Shown: piece after piece, positions 46,398-60,200 of the stretch
How positions within the stretch are numbered: the stretch's first letter is position 1
How the letters are laid out: each line of letters opens with the position of its first letter
The notes under the pieces: generated by a model
Told to the model about the DNA's origin: nothing
Database searches by the model: none
The model's input: the letters and a program-made list of their open reading frames with translations, nothing else
Translations under genes and position numbers: made by a program
Assembly: GCA_029531795.1 (NCBI GenBank)
Contig: JAPEIS010000013.1
Span: 2,323,211 to 2,387,210 of the forward strand
Reading direction: 5' to 3'
DNA length: 64,000 nt
From: Sclerotinia nivalis
Lineage: Eukaryota; Ascomycota; Leotiomycetes; Helotiales; Sclerotiniaceae

Positions 46398-48429
46398 CCA
46401 ACTACACACTTCAATCATATACCTTTACCTTATTCTAGCTCCGTCTCGGCTTCTCATAGATTTTGTCTGTCCTCTGTACCTATTTACCCCGGTCTCGTCC
46501 CTCGTTCACATATAACCGATTGCATTTTATCCCAAGTGACATGTCTTTCCGGTGCCACTCCAGTCGGATATCTTTCCCCTTCGCTTCTCATTGCTGTGTA
46601 TAATTTCACACATCATCGTTTATAAATTTTTGTACCCCGCCAAACAAGGCTGTCTCTTGTTCTCACGAAGACCTATGAGGGTAGGTTACCAAAGACGGAA
46701 CTCCACGTTGAGGCATAGTTCTAGCGAGGCCTAGCTTTAATTTGGGTTAGGGGGTAAGTACCTTTGGCGTAGGGCTAGTTGTGTATTTACTCAATCTGAA
46801 GGACAAGAAGTTCGTATGATCTAGTCATGGCCGGGGTGCTGCAGATAAGCCAAGTAGCTCACACATACCAGAATCATGAATCAAGTAAGGCCACTGGACG
46901 TTCATACGCATGTCGGAGCATATGGATGTTCCTAAATGAGACTCGTGATGTTTATGCCGGGACAGAACCCCTTTTAATCTCTCGTATTATGTGAAATCCC
47001 AGCGCCTAGGTACTCTATAAAGGGCGAGGTTCTAGCTCGATGCTGAGCTCAAGTCCTATTTATCACTGAAATAAGTATTTTCAAGCTGCAAATTGGAAGA
47101 GTCATGTCTTCTTGCAAAGCCCATTATGTTAGGAGGCATCTCTGCTGTAGTTTCGATAAACTCAAGGGACATTCTACCGCCGTCGCCAAATTTTGTTCAT
47201 GGCAACATAATTAACACCGATAGGAGTTTTCCTTATTATATGCTTCAGCGTTTGTAAGGCGGGGTCCATCCCCCAGAGTTAGTTTTCACTTCCCCTACCC
47301 AACTCAAAAGATTGAGTCCATCTCAATTGCTCGAATTATATACTTAGTTAGGCCAATAAACCAGCTTACCTTCATTATATCATCTATTAGGAGTTCGCAA
47401 AAACCTCTAGCCGTTTTAGATAGTCTTAGACTCAGTGTAGACGTTAATTTAATCAATCAATCAACACCGATAGCCACTGGATCGAGCTGAATAGGTAGTC
47501 CGCTGAGGAATTCTTGGGGTATGGTATCAACGCTTCATAATCTATTCACTTAAGCACTTCCTTAGCGATACAAGTTATACTTCATGAATGTTACAACATT
47601 CTCATTCATAATCATGGAATGATCATAGTCTTGGGGAAAATGAAGTTGGAAGCGAAGTCAAAGATACGCATGTCGATCAAATTCCTACCGTTAGATGCGC
47701 ATGATACGTGGTGAACTTTGACGTGCTATTCTGAGGTGTGATAAAAGTTTTCCCGTCAACCTGTCTGCCTCCGCCAATTTCCTGTCCAGTAGCTGACGCA
47801 ATTTTATTATAGATCTCCTATTGCAACCTACATTACCTTCTTCTAGTGCTGGTGGGAGCAACACGTGAGGATTAAAAAGAGTCCGGGATTGGGTACTTCA
47901 ACCCTTAGTTGATTCCAGTGACACATGAGAGATCAGGGGAAGATAGCCTTCGTGTGTTCATAGATCTAGGCTGAGGAATGAATCAAAGTTGCTAGAGATG
48001 CTAGGGATTAAGACCGTGATTGATGAGACGTCTGTATGTGCTCTTTTGACGACGCCAAGTCAAGCTGCTGTGATGAGCCCTTACGAAAAGATTAGACATC
48101 CAATTGGGAACTCCGTTCGGGGAGACTCTCGGGATTTCTAATGGTAGTAATGGCGATGGCATTGCCGAACGGAAGCTCAGGTAACCTAGATAGCTTCGAG
48201 TAGACAAAATCTTAGCTTCTCTTGAAACATTCACAACCCAATCGAAGCTTTATCCCTATAGTGGTCAGTCATGAGTGTCAGGCACAAGGCGGAGTAGCAT
48301 TAGCATGGCGTAATACGCTAAGTGATGTTGTCTCCCGTTTTGGAGTGATTCCTCAAAGTAGAATTCCGCAGGAAGTCATTATACAACACTAAACGTCGCC
48401 TCTATATCGATTGAGGCTGCAGAAACCAA
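46398..48429. other. Gene-poor region
   Basis: No supported gene. Contains copy 2 of the (AATC)n-tailed repeat and one isolated copy (~47075) of the 'TCAAGCTGC' unit described at 41800-43130. Confidence 0.45.
47410..47464 (+). repeat. Dispersed repeat with (AATC)n tail, copy 2
   Basis: TTTTAGATAGTCTTAGACTC followed by AGTGTAGACGTTAATTTAAT and CAATCAATCAAC. It matches the copy at 34313-34368 with few differences, and both are preceded at ~50 bases by CATCTATTA. Confidence 0.6.
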
Positions 48430-51400
48430 TTGAACCAGGTCTTGTTGCTCTAGCTAGTCACCTCATTGAGAAATCGTCAAGTTCGGGTTGATGGTTTGAG
48501 TCAAGCTCCACCTTGACCGCGGGTGCGCTTCATGAAATGACTTGGATTTGATCGTAGATGATTCTCTCCTCAGGCCTACCGGCTTCAATGCCTTTTTAGT
48601 GCCATCTCTGCCTCATTCACTAGGGTAATCATCGAGAAATCGTCAAGTGATCATTCTCCTCCTCGGGACAATGCGAAACATTTCCGAGAAGGAAGCACTG
48701 ATTGTAGAGGAAAGAGTTATTTTAAGCGACTTTCGCGAGGTTGAGAATGCTTGAGTCATATGCTTCTTGGTCATTGTGGGCGTTTTGGGGGAGTTCAAAT
48801 TTGGGGGAAATGGAGTTGGCGGGAACAATGAACAGCGAACTTCAACGTTTCGCAACGATGAAGAGAGTTAATGATAGCAAATTCGGTCCAAATGTGTTTC
48901 AGTAGATATGGGGCCCCCAGAGTATGATTTTCGCCATGATTGCTCTCCGCGTTTGGAAATTTAGTTTCGACGGGAATGGTCCGTCACAGATGGGCGAGCG
49001 CAGACTTCAAGGCTGAGCCAGTTATGCGTTCAAGGATAGGCTCTACCAAGCTCTCGAGCACTCTGAGCCACTACTATGCAGTGGTAATGACCATACTGAG
49101 CTGTTCCATGAATTTCAATCTCGACGATTCTGCAAGAACTTCGAGGTCTGGCTCCGACGCGTCCTCTCAAAGTCAAAACTATGGACTGAGAATTGCTTTT
49201 AGAGAATCTTGGAGGACTCGATGCTCCCGTAGTGTTGTTTCTTCATCGCTGAAATGTCTTTGAGGAACTTGGCTCTGTGAGGTTTGAGCTTTGGCAGGGG
49301 AGAGAATTCCGAACTTCACGATATCTCGATAACTAGTAAGGCTAAGAGAATAAAAACTGGAGCATACAGCTTCTGAAAGGTTCTAAAGCTTCCATAGAGT
49401 GTTGTATTAAGATCAGACAACATTGAGAAATTTCGATGCTGAGGAATAGAGGTCACCGGGAGCGGGGAAAATCGCGAACCTTATGACGTCAAAACGACGA
49501 CGATAGATATACCGATTTGGGCAGGTTTATATCAAATCTAGAGATCATATTTCACTACAGTGTGTTTCAAAATCAATGCATGACGTGATTTGAGAATTCC
49601 GAATTCTGAACGAAACGTCCCGGACTAGGCACGCGAGCACCCACCCTTTGATTATAGGACGACGACGAGAGATAAAACGATTCATTTAAGTGTTAAGTAA
49701 ATCCGAAGGTCTTGGCATCCTCCAGCGCAACTTAAACCTATTGCTCGACGTCATTTCAGAAATCCGAATCCTGAACGAATCGTGTCGAATCAGGTACGAG
49801 GGCACCCACCGGATGATTTTGAGACGACGGTAGGGACTATAAAGATGGCAATTAATAAGTTCCAATTCTCTAGCCTTCTAGACCTTCCACATAGCTCGTT
49901 ACATGGATTGTGGTGACTTTCAGAGAATCGATTCCTGGAAGATTTGGGTCCAGATCAGGACGAATTGCACTGACTTCACGATTCTAGGATGAGGACGGAC
50001 GGTAAAGAAGCGCGAACTAGTGTATATGAAGCATCAAGTCCGTGGTATCTTCCACGGGGTCTCCTATTTGAAGTAAGTCGTCATTCCAAGAATCAAGTTC
50101 TGCGAGATTGGGGTCACAGTTTGGGATGTCTTTACGTTTCCCCTGAACCCGGGACGACGACAATAGGAATAGTCACCAGAATATTACTTGATGAGTCGCA
50201 TAGGTCAGATTATCTCCAGGGAAGATTTAAGTACTTCATTCGCTGGTCCCAAAACGAAGTAGGATTTGGTGAGAATTCAGGTGCGGGGCAAGGGAGCGAT
50301 TCAAACTTGAGAATTACCCGACGAGAATAGGTAGAAGAGTAAATTTTAGATTTTAGTAAATCTGGTATGTACCAGACCATCAGAAACGTGTTCGCTTGGT
50401 TGCTAAACGTGATCTCAGAAAGTTCATTCCGTGCCAGATCCAACCATGAGGGGTTTGAGCACCCACTCGATGATTCCTTCATAATGATGATACCTATGAT
50501 GATGAAGAAGTGCTACAACAATCCCTGCAACTGAGGAGACCTTCCAAGTAGTATTATCTTTGCTTTGTGACGTCATTTGTGAAAATCGAATTTGGACCAG
50601 ATTCGGTCTCGCGCAGAGGTTTGAGCACCCACTTGATGATATCTCTACGATGATGATAGTTATGAATTGGAGGCAGTGTGATAAATGATTCTATAACTCA
50701 ACAAATCCTCCACGTAGTATTACCTTTGCTGTGGGATGTTATTTGAGGAAGTTACTTTTGGACCAGGTTGAATCTTGGTGGGGGGATAGGCACCGACTTG
50801 ATGATTTCTTGACAATGGAGAAAGTTATGAGGACATGGCATACATTTATATGAAGCTGAAGATAATAGAACCCTCCAAATATAATTACTTTCAATGCCAG
50901 AAGTTGTTTGAGAACTTTGAGTCCCATCAGGTCAAATCTACCAGCGGGGTAAAGCACCCACTTGATGATTTCTCGACGACGAGGAAAGCTATTAAGGTAG
51001 CGTATAGGTTTTAAAGACTCCACAAGTAGTCATACCCTTGGACGAGGATTACTTTCGCTATATCGATTCGTGTGGGGAATTGAATGTTCGTGTTAATGGC
51101 ATCTCACCAAGGTATATGAGCGGTGACTTGTTAAATTCTCGACGAGTAGACGAGCTGTGGCATTAAAAGTTTGCCGATACAAAGCTTTATGACCTTATGA
51201 CACTCTACACCATTTTCAAGCGAAGTCTAGAGGGCATCTAGGGAACATAACTCCTCAAGCAATGGTTTCTCCCAAGGAAGTTGAGCAACCACTTTATGAT
51301 TTTGCCACGATGAAGCTACCTATGCTTCACTTCTCTACCTCAATCTATTTTTACTAATCACTGTACCTCTCATGAAAAGTCAATCTGTCTCCCGGGATTC

Positions 51401-51680
51401 TTTCCAAGTAATTATGTCGTGAGAAGATGTTGAGCCAGGGTGAATTGAGCACCCCCACCTTGATTTCTTCATGAAAACACGACCGCCACCAGTGAAATTA
51501 ATTATGGTAAGCTATAGATACTATAGTATCTCTGGATACTATTTTTATCTTCATTGAAATTCATTTGGGAGTGATAAAGTTTGAGTAGTGCCATGGTAAG
51601 TGAAGTCGCAATAAGTGAGCACCCACTTGGCAATTACTCCACGACGAGTTGAGGTATAATAATAAATTTTGGCTCACAAG
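48430..51680. repeat. ~165-bp diverged tandem (satellite-like) array
   Basis: The marker GAGCACCCACTTGATGAT (with variants) followed by TCNCGACGACGA occurs at about 49635, 49800, 49967, 50130, 50294, 50457, 50623, 50788, 50952, 51118, 51283, 51447 and 51617. Neighbouring copies are 162-170 bases apart. Earlier GAGAAATCGTCAA at 48468 and 48634 shows the same 166-base step with a different phrase. Other parts of the unit (CCTCCAAGTAGTATTACC, TTTGGACCAGGTT) recur only in the better-preserved copies at 50.4-51.0 kb. There is no coding frame across units. Confidence 0.85.
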
Positions 51681-52150
51681 ATTTCTAGAATAATCGATAG
51701 ACTCAGGGATATAGTTTCCCTTCTACGAAGATTTATCTTGAGTATTATAGCTTCGATTAATGACATCCCCCGCAATCACCTCTGCGATATGTACGTCTCT
51801 AAACCCTTAATTCAGGTAAATCTACTCGGAGATTGTGGAGAATTAAATTCTATTACTTACACAACCATGAGGTATAAGATTCTAATCGCCTTCATGAAGT
51901 CCGATGTCGATTCCGTGGTCGCACTTCGCTCTCCTGACATCTACTTGTTATTTGCGGACTTCCTACACCGATTTCAATCATTTCCTACCTGCTCCAGACA
52001 TAATAAAAGCTCCATTAACCTACAGATAGTATCTCAAATCATCAATCCATCTAGTTCATCTCCCACTAGGACCTGGGGGTCTGCGTGAGTATGTCACGTG
52101 ACATCTCTGTTTTCTCCTCCCTGGTATAACTGTTCCTAGACCAAATTACA

Positions 52151-54140
52151 AAATTTAAAGACCAGTTTGGGACTCCTCAAAGTATTTCGAGTCGATCCAT
52201 CTTACTAGATTTCTAAGGATATCTGGAGTCTGTGTTATAAACACGGGTGAAGTCCCCACCCCCTAAATCTCCTACTATTTGACGAATACTCATTTCTAGA
52301 CGATTTCTGGAAATTTGGAGACCAGTTAGGATAGCCTGGACATATTTAAAGTGTTCTTACCACTTTGGTCTATCTCTATTACTATTCCCGTATGTTATAA
52401 ACACGCATGAATAATTCAATCATTTATTCACATGTGTTTATAACATGAACGGCTAGAATGGTATCTTTGGGAATACATCTGATTGACTATAATGAGTGCT
52501 CTGTATATGAAACTAGTCTTCGAATTTCAATATTCAAGTTTGTTTCTTTGTTGTGAATTTCTACGCTGACGCTGATATTTACCACTTGACTATACCGGAA
52601 TACCAAAGAGGATATCGCAAATTCGAACACCAGTTCCTATGAAACTAAAATAGTAGTAAAGCATCCACAATTATCATTTTCATTCAGAATATTCGCCGCA
52701 TGTTATAAACACAGATGAAGAATCATTCCTTTTACACTTATGTGTTTATAACACAGGGCAATTACTCTCACATAAACCAAGTTATCTGATTGATTTGAAA
52801 ATATACTCTGATACATGTAACTGGTCTTCGATTTCCCACAAACCAGCCGGTTCCTTTTTCGTCGATTTACGTGGTAAGTAACAAAAGACTAATTTAACCA
52901 CAACATAATAACTAAAGGTAAATCAAGAATTTGAAGACCAGTTCTATATCTAAGGACTAATTTCAATTGATTTGGCTTAATTGGTTTTCTTTAGGAAGCT
53001 CCACCGCATGTTATAATCATGATATTCATCTACCACCAAAAACACTAATTCGTGTTTATAACATGGAGGAAGCATTTCTACACAAATATAATCCAGCCAT
53101 TCCGTTTTAATGACTCTTTTGTATGTATAACTGGTTTTTGATTTTCCTAAAATGCGCTAGTTCTTTCATATTCATTTTCTAGGAGAATCCTCCATTTCGG
53201 GCTTTTCACGTCAACGAACAACAATGATTAAATCAAGAATTCGAAGACCAGTTCCATTATTATGAAACTAGCTTCAATATCCGAGTGTATTTAGAAATGT
53301 CTCGGATGTTACGGAAGTATGTTTAAACAACAGCAATGGAAATGACCTAAAACACCAACTTGTGTTTATAACATGGGGAGAGCATTATCACACCTAAGCA
53401 ATTATTGTCTGCGCTTTCTCTTAATCTTCTGTATATGGAACTGGTCTTTAAATTTTCTTAAATGCTCTTGTTCTTTCATAGAAAAATTTTAGCATAATCC
53501 TCGATTTCAAGCTTTTGGCTACAACACAGGACCAGACATAAATCAAGGATTTGAAGATCAGTTCGGATAGTTTCAGAGTAGTTAGAATACTATGGTGAAG
53601 TTTTTATATCACCGGATCCCTCGCAGTTATGTTTAAACATGAGCAGTAGAATTGACCTTAAACTTACATTGTGTTTATAACACGGAGGAAACATTACCAC
53701 AACGAACCAACTTATGATAACCATTTTCTCAGTTGCGTTACCTACTGAACTGGTCTTCGAATTCTTTGGAATAAGCTAGTTCTTTTATATTTATTTCCCC
53801 TCCTATTTGATAATTTCCTCCTTCTTACAGTACATGAGAATTATGACTTAAATCAAAATTCGAAAACCAGTTCCAATATAAGAAAACTTATCCTAATCAT
53901 GATGTGAAGTTAGATTTTTATCCCTATGAACGTGGCATGTTATAATAATGGGGGTCGAAAGTGGCCCAATGTTTGAAGCTGATTATGTAATGGCGGGGAA
54001 GCTCTCATATTTGAGTGATAGCTGGAAACCACTTTGTAGATGCTTTTATATATATAACTGGTCTTTGAATTCTTTCGGGGGCCTTTGAAAAGCTTTTGAT
54101 GTGAGATAGGGTGATTTTGCGGGTAATGATCAGAACACCA
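52151..54140. repeat. ~309-bp dyad-symmetric tandem array, block 1
   Basis: Each unit has, in order, AATTYGAAGACCAGTTCC, then ~85 bp later TGTTATAAACA, ~40 bp later TGTTTATAACA, and ~90 bp later GGAACTGGTCTTCGAATT. First-motif starts are about 52151, 52311, 52619, 52927, 53237, 53547, 53857 and a degraded one near 54127. After the first half-step (160) the spacing is 308-310 bases until the last. Spacer DNA between motifs shows little similarity from unit to unit. Confidence 0.9.
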
Positions 54141-54999
54141 GTTTAGAACAATGAGAATTATTTGGAACTGAGGCGGAGTATATCCAAAATACTAAGTTTC
54201 CCTAGAGTAATTGATCCCTCAGCTCAGATTTTTGATTGGACCTTTGGTTCTGAAATTAGATATGTGTATGGTTGGTGATGGGGGTAATCTGCCCTTAAGC
54301 GATCATGGACAGGCTTAAGTATCTCCAGTGAGCTTATATTGTATCACTGTAAATGAAATTACTCCCGATCAGTTTACAAAATGAACCATAGTCTTAGATT
54401 ATGAATTAGATATTCTGTTCATAAGGTACGGTCTTGCATCTGCGGGTTATGATGGTAGAGCTAGCGACGAGTAGAATTTATGTTTATAGCAACGAGATTA
54501 CAATTCTGCAGGACCTCAGTTAAGCCAAAACGTTTTGAATTACTCAAGGAGTACGGAACTGGTCTTGGATTTGTTGTTAGACCTTTCATTTTGAAGTAGT
54601 CGGTGGGTAGTCGTGGTGTTGGGTCGCGCAAAGTCTCGAAAGCGACGAACAATTGAAGATCGATATCCAACCGTCTAATTCAAGCTTTAACCGGCTCAAA
54701 ATGATTGTATGGGTTCTTGAACTGATTTGATGCACTAGAGATATAAAGGCATAGACTTCCAGTTCGAGAAAATATGAGGTTGGGTGGTCGAAATGAATGA
54801 GGTACTGGACAACGAATAACTTAAGAACCAATAAACTAAATAGAGTTATTAATGGGTAAAAATGATTGAGTCATGTAAGATATCTTGTGAAAGCAGTGCA
54901 TATAATAATTAGATGGTTTCATTACCTGGTGAGATGGTTGTATGCCATTCACTAGTTGAGGTACTCGACAACCATAAACCCGAGATGTAAGCTTTCTAC
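54141..54999. other. Transition between repeat blocks
   Basis: No gene and no clear copy of either array motif. Minus-strand frames at 54461-54831 are short and motif-free. Confidence 0.4.
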
Positions 55000-56120
55000 T
55001 TAGACTCCGACCGGGTCAAAATGATAAGAATTAATCTACGACTCAATTGAGATTATCATATATTGTATGTGACAATTGTTGGTGGTGAATCATGGTGGAC
55101 ATGGCTGTCCCCCGCCAAATTGATTAACATTACCACCATCACCACAATGGGAGAGCTGCTACTTTCAACTCTGACTGATAAAGCTTGGTTGGGATAAGAA
55201 TATGACTCAGTCTCAATCTTCATCCACTGTATGCGACAATTATTGGTGGTGGGTAAAGGTGGACTTGTGTGTTCCCACGCAGTTGATTCATAGCACCATC
55301 GACATCACAACAAGTAAGCTGCTTTTTTTAACTCTGACCGCACTAGATTAATGATATTACTGACAAAGCGTGTGGTAGGCATACATTTATAAGTTAGGAG
55401 GTACCGTCATTGCGTGTGAGTAATTGAATGGTTACGAGCAATGAAGGCATCGAACAGAACAGATTAGAAGTAATATGACCCTGGAGAATAAGCCAAGTAC
55501 ATTAAAAGATCCGCAAGAGCTACATAATGAATTAGGGGTTTGTTTCATTCTTCTGGCTGTGGTTGTACTGATGGGGAGGGTGTGATTCTGAAGTCCCACG
55601 ACAAATTTGACCACACACTTCATCATTAATCAACGACAATGATAGTTATGACGATGATAGATATGCTGATGAGAAGTAGTCCGTTCTGATTATGGAGGCT
55701 TTCTAACCTTCAAACATACCTCATGTCTGCCCCAAGATGACGTGCGTGAAGTTTCTTCGCTAACGGAATAGATTTCACCATGGGAATAGATTACGTTCTT
55801 CATCACCACTCGATGACGAAGAAGCCTATAATGATCGAGACTACTTTGATTTGATGCCAAAAGGCTGCTCATCTCCCGTAGTACTTCATATTTGCTGTTC
55901 CATGACATGCATGAAATTTCAATTCTGACAAGATAACGGTCATCGGGGGGCATGAATTACGTTCTTAATCGTTACGAGACGACCATGATTACTATGATGA
56001 CCAGAACTACCTTCATAGTGTCCCAAAACATGGCGCATCCTCCGCGATACATTCCCCTTGGCCTATGATGACATCAGTGAAATTTGGAATTCAGCTCAAT
56101 GGAAGTGAATGGGAGCACCT
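55000..56120. repeat. ~165-bp array, second block (diverged)
   Basis: TGTGACAATTGTTGGTGG (~55070) and TGCGACAATTATTGGTGG (~55237) are ~167 bases apart. ATTACGTTCTT at 55790 and 55956 is 166 apart, with ACACTTCATCATTAATCAACGAC (shortened) one step before. The ACGA/ACGACNATGAT tail after each phrase links this block to the array at 48.4-51.7 kb. Confidence 0.7.
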
Positions 56121-57239
56121 CAAAGTCTGCGCTGGGCGTTACAGACCATACAGAAAGAAACTGAGTCTACAGACCTAATTGGAATACTAATCTTACCCTT
56201 GGGTAAGGTCCATATTCATCTCAGCTCCTACTTGTGTTTTGCATGCAGGTCGTCGCTCGAGGGAAGTCACCAAAGGAACACTTCAACACTATGTCTTAAC
56301 AATGATAGCTGGAAGTAAAGAAGCTATTGGATTCGATTTGCAAAGTGAAGATCATTCTCTGAATATGTTTTTTACCTGTGAATATCCAATGGTGCTGAAA
56401 TGCGACCGTGGGGAGTGTCTTGGTCATTTTGTGCTGCAAGGCCCCCCCCCCCCCACCACAACTTCACCACCAATGATTCTTGACGTTCAATAAACTACTC
56501 CGAACCTTTCCCAGATCCCTAGTGAGGCATCCCTTGGTCCTCAAATTGAATTAGATCGCTCGTAATTGAGTAGCCATGTCGCATCCGCCCCGTGTCGCTG
56601 GACCACCCCCACCATCAATTCAATTGATCTAGGCATCTGTAATCATTTAAACACTGGAGATCTTCTCTAGATAGTTATATAAAGCAATGAGAATTAATTA
56701 CGTCCATAATAGTTGTTGTTTCATTCGTGTGGAATGGTTTTGGTTGTGTTGGGTTCGTTTTGGTGGCAAGGTCAATGAAATCTGCGAATCAAGCTTTCCA
56801 CGCTACACTTTTGACAAAACTGAATTGACCATTTGTTAAAAAATTCTCTCTTCTATCCATAGCTGCTCTTAAAGTAATGAACTTCACAAATTTTATGTTT
56901 GGCGCTAGTGGCCAGGTGTGTTTTTTCTTTCGACGAGATAAATTAATGTTCGAATATGATAGTTCCAACGCGCGGGTTATGATCTACAGAAAAAATAAAA
57001 TGGTTCTGTATGTTTTGTTTTGTCTTCAGTGCTTTAGTTCGTGCTCTAATGTGGTCCGAACCTCGTCGTCCCCGCTTAGGACTAGGTGACTGGCCGCATG
57101 TATTCAGACATCAGGTATGGGGCTTCCCACAGTCATGTATGAATTCTTCAATCAGAATGGAGTATATTAGCTTAGATGAACTACCCCAGAAAAGTATTAG
57201 TTCGTGTGATACCCCTCTTCATCCACCATGACCAGAGTC
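56121..57239. other. Spacer between arrays, no gene seen
   Basis: Contains a 13-base C run at 56442-56454 and otherwise short frames only. Confidence 0.4.
56442..56454 (+). repeat. Homopolymer C(13)
   Basis: Thirteen consecutive C, the longest GC homopolymer in the window. Confidence 0.95.
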
Positions 57240-60200
57240 TTCAGAGCTGTTTATAACAACAACAATCAAGTCCGGCAGTAAACCAAATAAGCCATTTGAA
57301 GTGGCAGTTCGTGCGTAACACTGAACTAGTCTCAGAATGATGAAGAATGATCTTGATCTCTATGAACAGTTACTGAAGTACCTCAGAATGGTTCGCAAAT
57401 CAGATACTTATTCGTTGAATAAGAATATGAAAATTCGAAGACTAGTTCCATATATATGAGCTCATTTGGAGTATATCTCATCAAAGAAGCAAAGTCGTAG
57501 GTATGATGGTTGTTGTTATAAACACGTTGGAACATTTGTATGGTGGGGACTAAGTCGTGTTTATAACAATGAGCGACTATGGTGTGGCTGAGTTGAGTAT
57601 ACCATTTTGATCCGCTAGTTTTGTTACATATGGAACTGGTTCTCAATTTTGCGTTGGTTCTTTCATTCTAGACATGTTCTTCATTAGGTTGGCTCAAGGT
57701 TCCGTGGTAATTATCTATTTACGCTCCCAGGAAGAATGTGGAAATTCGAAGACCAGTCCCATGTACAGAATTCTTGTACCATTTCATGTCTTTAATTAAA
57801 TTAGTCATCGGTTTAGCCCTCCATGTTATAAACAGAATTGAAATTAAGGTCGAAATTTCAGACATGTTTAAAACATGATTAGGAACATTGGTATTCATTT
57901 AAAACTACAGCATTCTACTTCATCTTCCGTCAAGTATATGGAACCGGTCTTCGAATTCCTAGAAATGACCTTACTGTTCAATTAGTCTTCACCCAGCTAA
58001 GGCTTATTTGCTTGCATATTCATTATTTATTTTTGAAATTGAGATATAGAAATTCGGAGACCAGTTCAAAATATCCTAGATAAAAATGAATGATTTGGGT
58101 CGAACAGTTAATCCTCAACTTTACCCCGTCATGTTATAAACACGGATTTGTGTTTGTGTGGGAAACGTTCAATCGTGTTTATAACAGGGCCGGAGATTAC
58201 TGTAACTTAACGAACTACATCATCAAAATCAGTGACCCGTGTACTATATGAAACTGGTCTTCGAATTGTTTAGAAATGTTTTAATCTGGAGACATTTTAT
58301 TCCCCGCTTTCTCCTCCTTCTATTAGATTTCCACAACATCAATCATGAATAGAATTCGGTAATTCCAATACCGTTTCCTAAAGTATCACAGTTTTTAAAA
58401 TCGATCTCAGTCGATAGAAGTTTAAAAATTTGACCGGAACCATGTTCTAAACTTATGTCCAAAAACAGGCATTTTCGGGAACGTGTTTATAACATGGACG
58501 AGAATGACTGGGGTGTACATGGCTAGATGGTTTTAATCAGAATTTTATGCTGTATGTAGAACTGGTCTTCAATTTTAAATGTGATGTTCTTGGTAAAGAG
58601 TAGTGCGCTGGCGGAAAATTTTCACCTCCCAGCTGATCTTGATATATCCTAATTGAGGGGGAAATCGGAAATTTGAGAACTAGTTCCATATATTACATGT
58701 AAATCTAAATGGAATGCCCCTACTGGCTTTATAATGTCTTGTGTCATTCGTGTTATAAACAACTAGCGTGGAAATGGTACATTCTTGTCCCCAGTTTATA
58801 ACAACGACGATAAGCTCTTACATAATCACAGATACGTAAATCAGTAAGGTATCTTCTTCCATTTATATAACTGGTGTTCGAATTTTGTCTACTATCCCAT
58901 AGCCGAAGAAGAGCTTTACAGCTTTACTCCTGTCAAACTAGCTAAACCCCACAATGAAATCCCGCGGCATCTCGAGAGAGTTTCAAGGCCGGTTCCTAAG
59001 TATATAAGCCATTTGAAATTGGATGCAAAGTTTAGAAACATGAATAGTCTCATGGTTCGTGTTATAAACCTATCGGTATAGTTTGGTAAATAATTGGAGG
59101 ATGTTTATAACATGGCGGGGTAAAGTTGACATTAGAATACTTTCGCTAAGTGTTTTAAACGTCCGTGCTCTATATGGAACTAGTCTTCGAATTTTGATTT
59201 GGACTCCCAGAGTTGGTGCAGCACAGAATCCTCTTTGAGGCCATTTCTGGCTAAAATCAATTTTTAATCACAGGGATAAGTTCTTGGAATTTGGGTAGCA
59301 GTTCCAATTATTTAGATCAAATTTAAGTATATTACACTATTTAGATGAAGCAGACTACGTTGGGAACCATGTTTTAAACATTTAAGTCTAAAACAGGTCA
59401 ATCTAGATGCGTGTTTATAACATGGCGGAGAGTGTATCACGGAAAAGAAAACCTGTCATAGTATATGGGTAATGCTGTTGTATATGGAACTGGTCTTTAA
59501 ATTTCCGTATCATTGTCGCTGCCAAATTTTCCGGCTTACCGTATGAGTTTAGAATCGGTCAGACCGAGAGATTAAATTAACTACATAAGATTTCAAAATT
59601 TGAAGACCAGTTCCATATACAAGTGGGTTCCAGGGTCTTGGGGGTATAACTCCAGTATTGTGATAACTTGTGGTTGATGTTATAAATATATAAACGCCTT
59701 TTGCGGGTGAAATTGGAGAGCTGTTTATAACAACAATCATAATAGCTGAGGATAATTCCTTGGACGAAAAGTTTCTAAATTACGTCTTATATATGTAACT
59801 GGTCTTCATTTTTTGATATTATTCTCGGAAAAGGTTTACTGGCTCGCCGCCGTGAGGTATATACAAGCCCCACGGTTTCGGCCAGGGAACCACTCAATAT
59901 ATATCACGAATGAGTAAAATATAAGACCGGTTCCGTATATAACTTATTCAGGGGCTCAGCTCCATATACTTTCCTTCTTCAACAAAATGGTAGAAAATGT
60001 TATAAACAGGGTTGAGTATTCTCCCACCAAATATGTTGTCGTGTTTATAACAACAACCATGATAATTGAGAATAATCCGCTGGACCAAAGTTCTTTATTT
60101 GATGCATCATATATATAACTGGTCTTATTTTCGTTGATTTGTTTGTTGTTTTGAAGTTACTCTATGAAGCCATGGTGAGAATGGGTGGAGATAAATTCTT

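Noticed and set aside
51669..52088. 139-codon plus-strand frame at the end of the 165-bp array
   Set aside because: Composition and position at a repeat boundary suggest chance; no motif, no intron signals.
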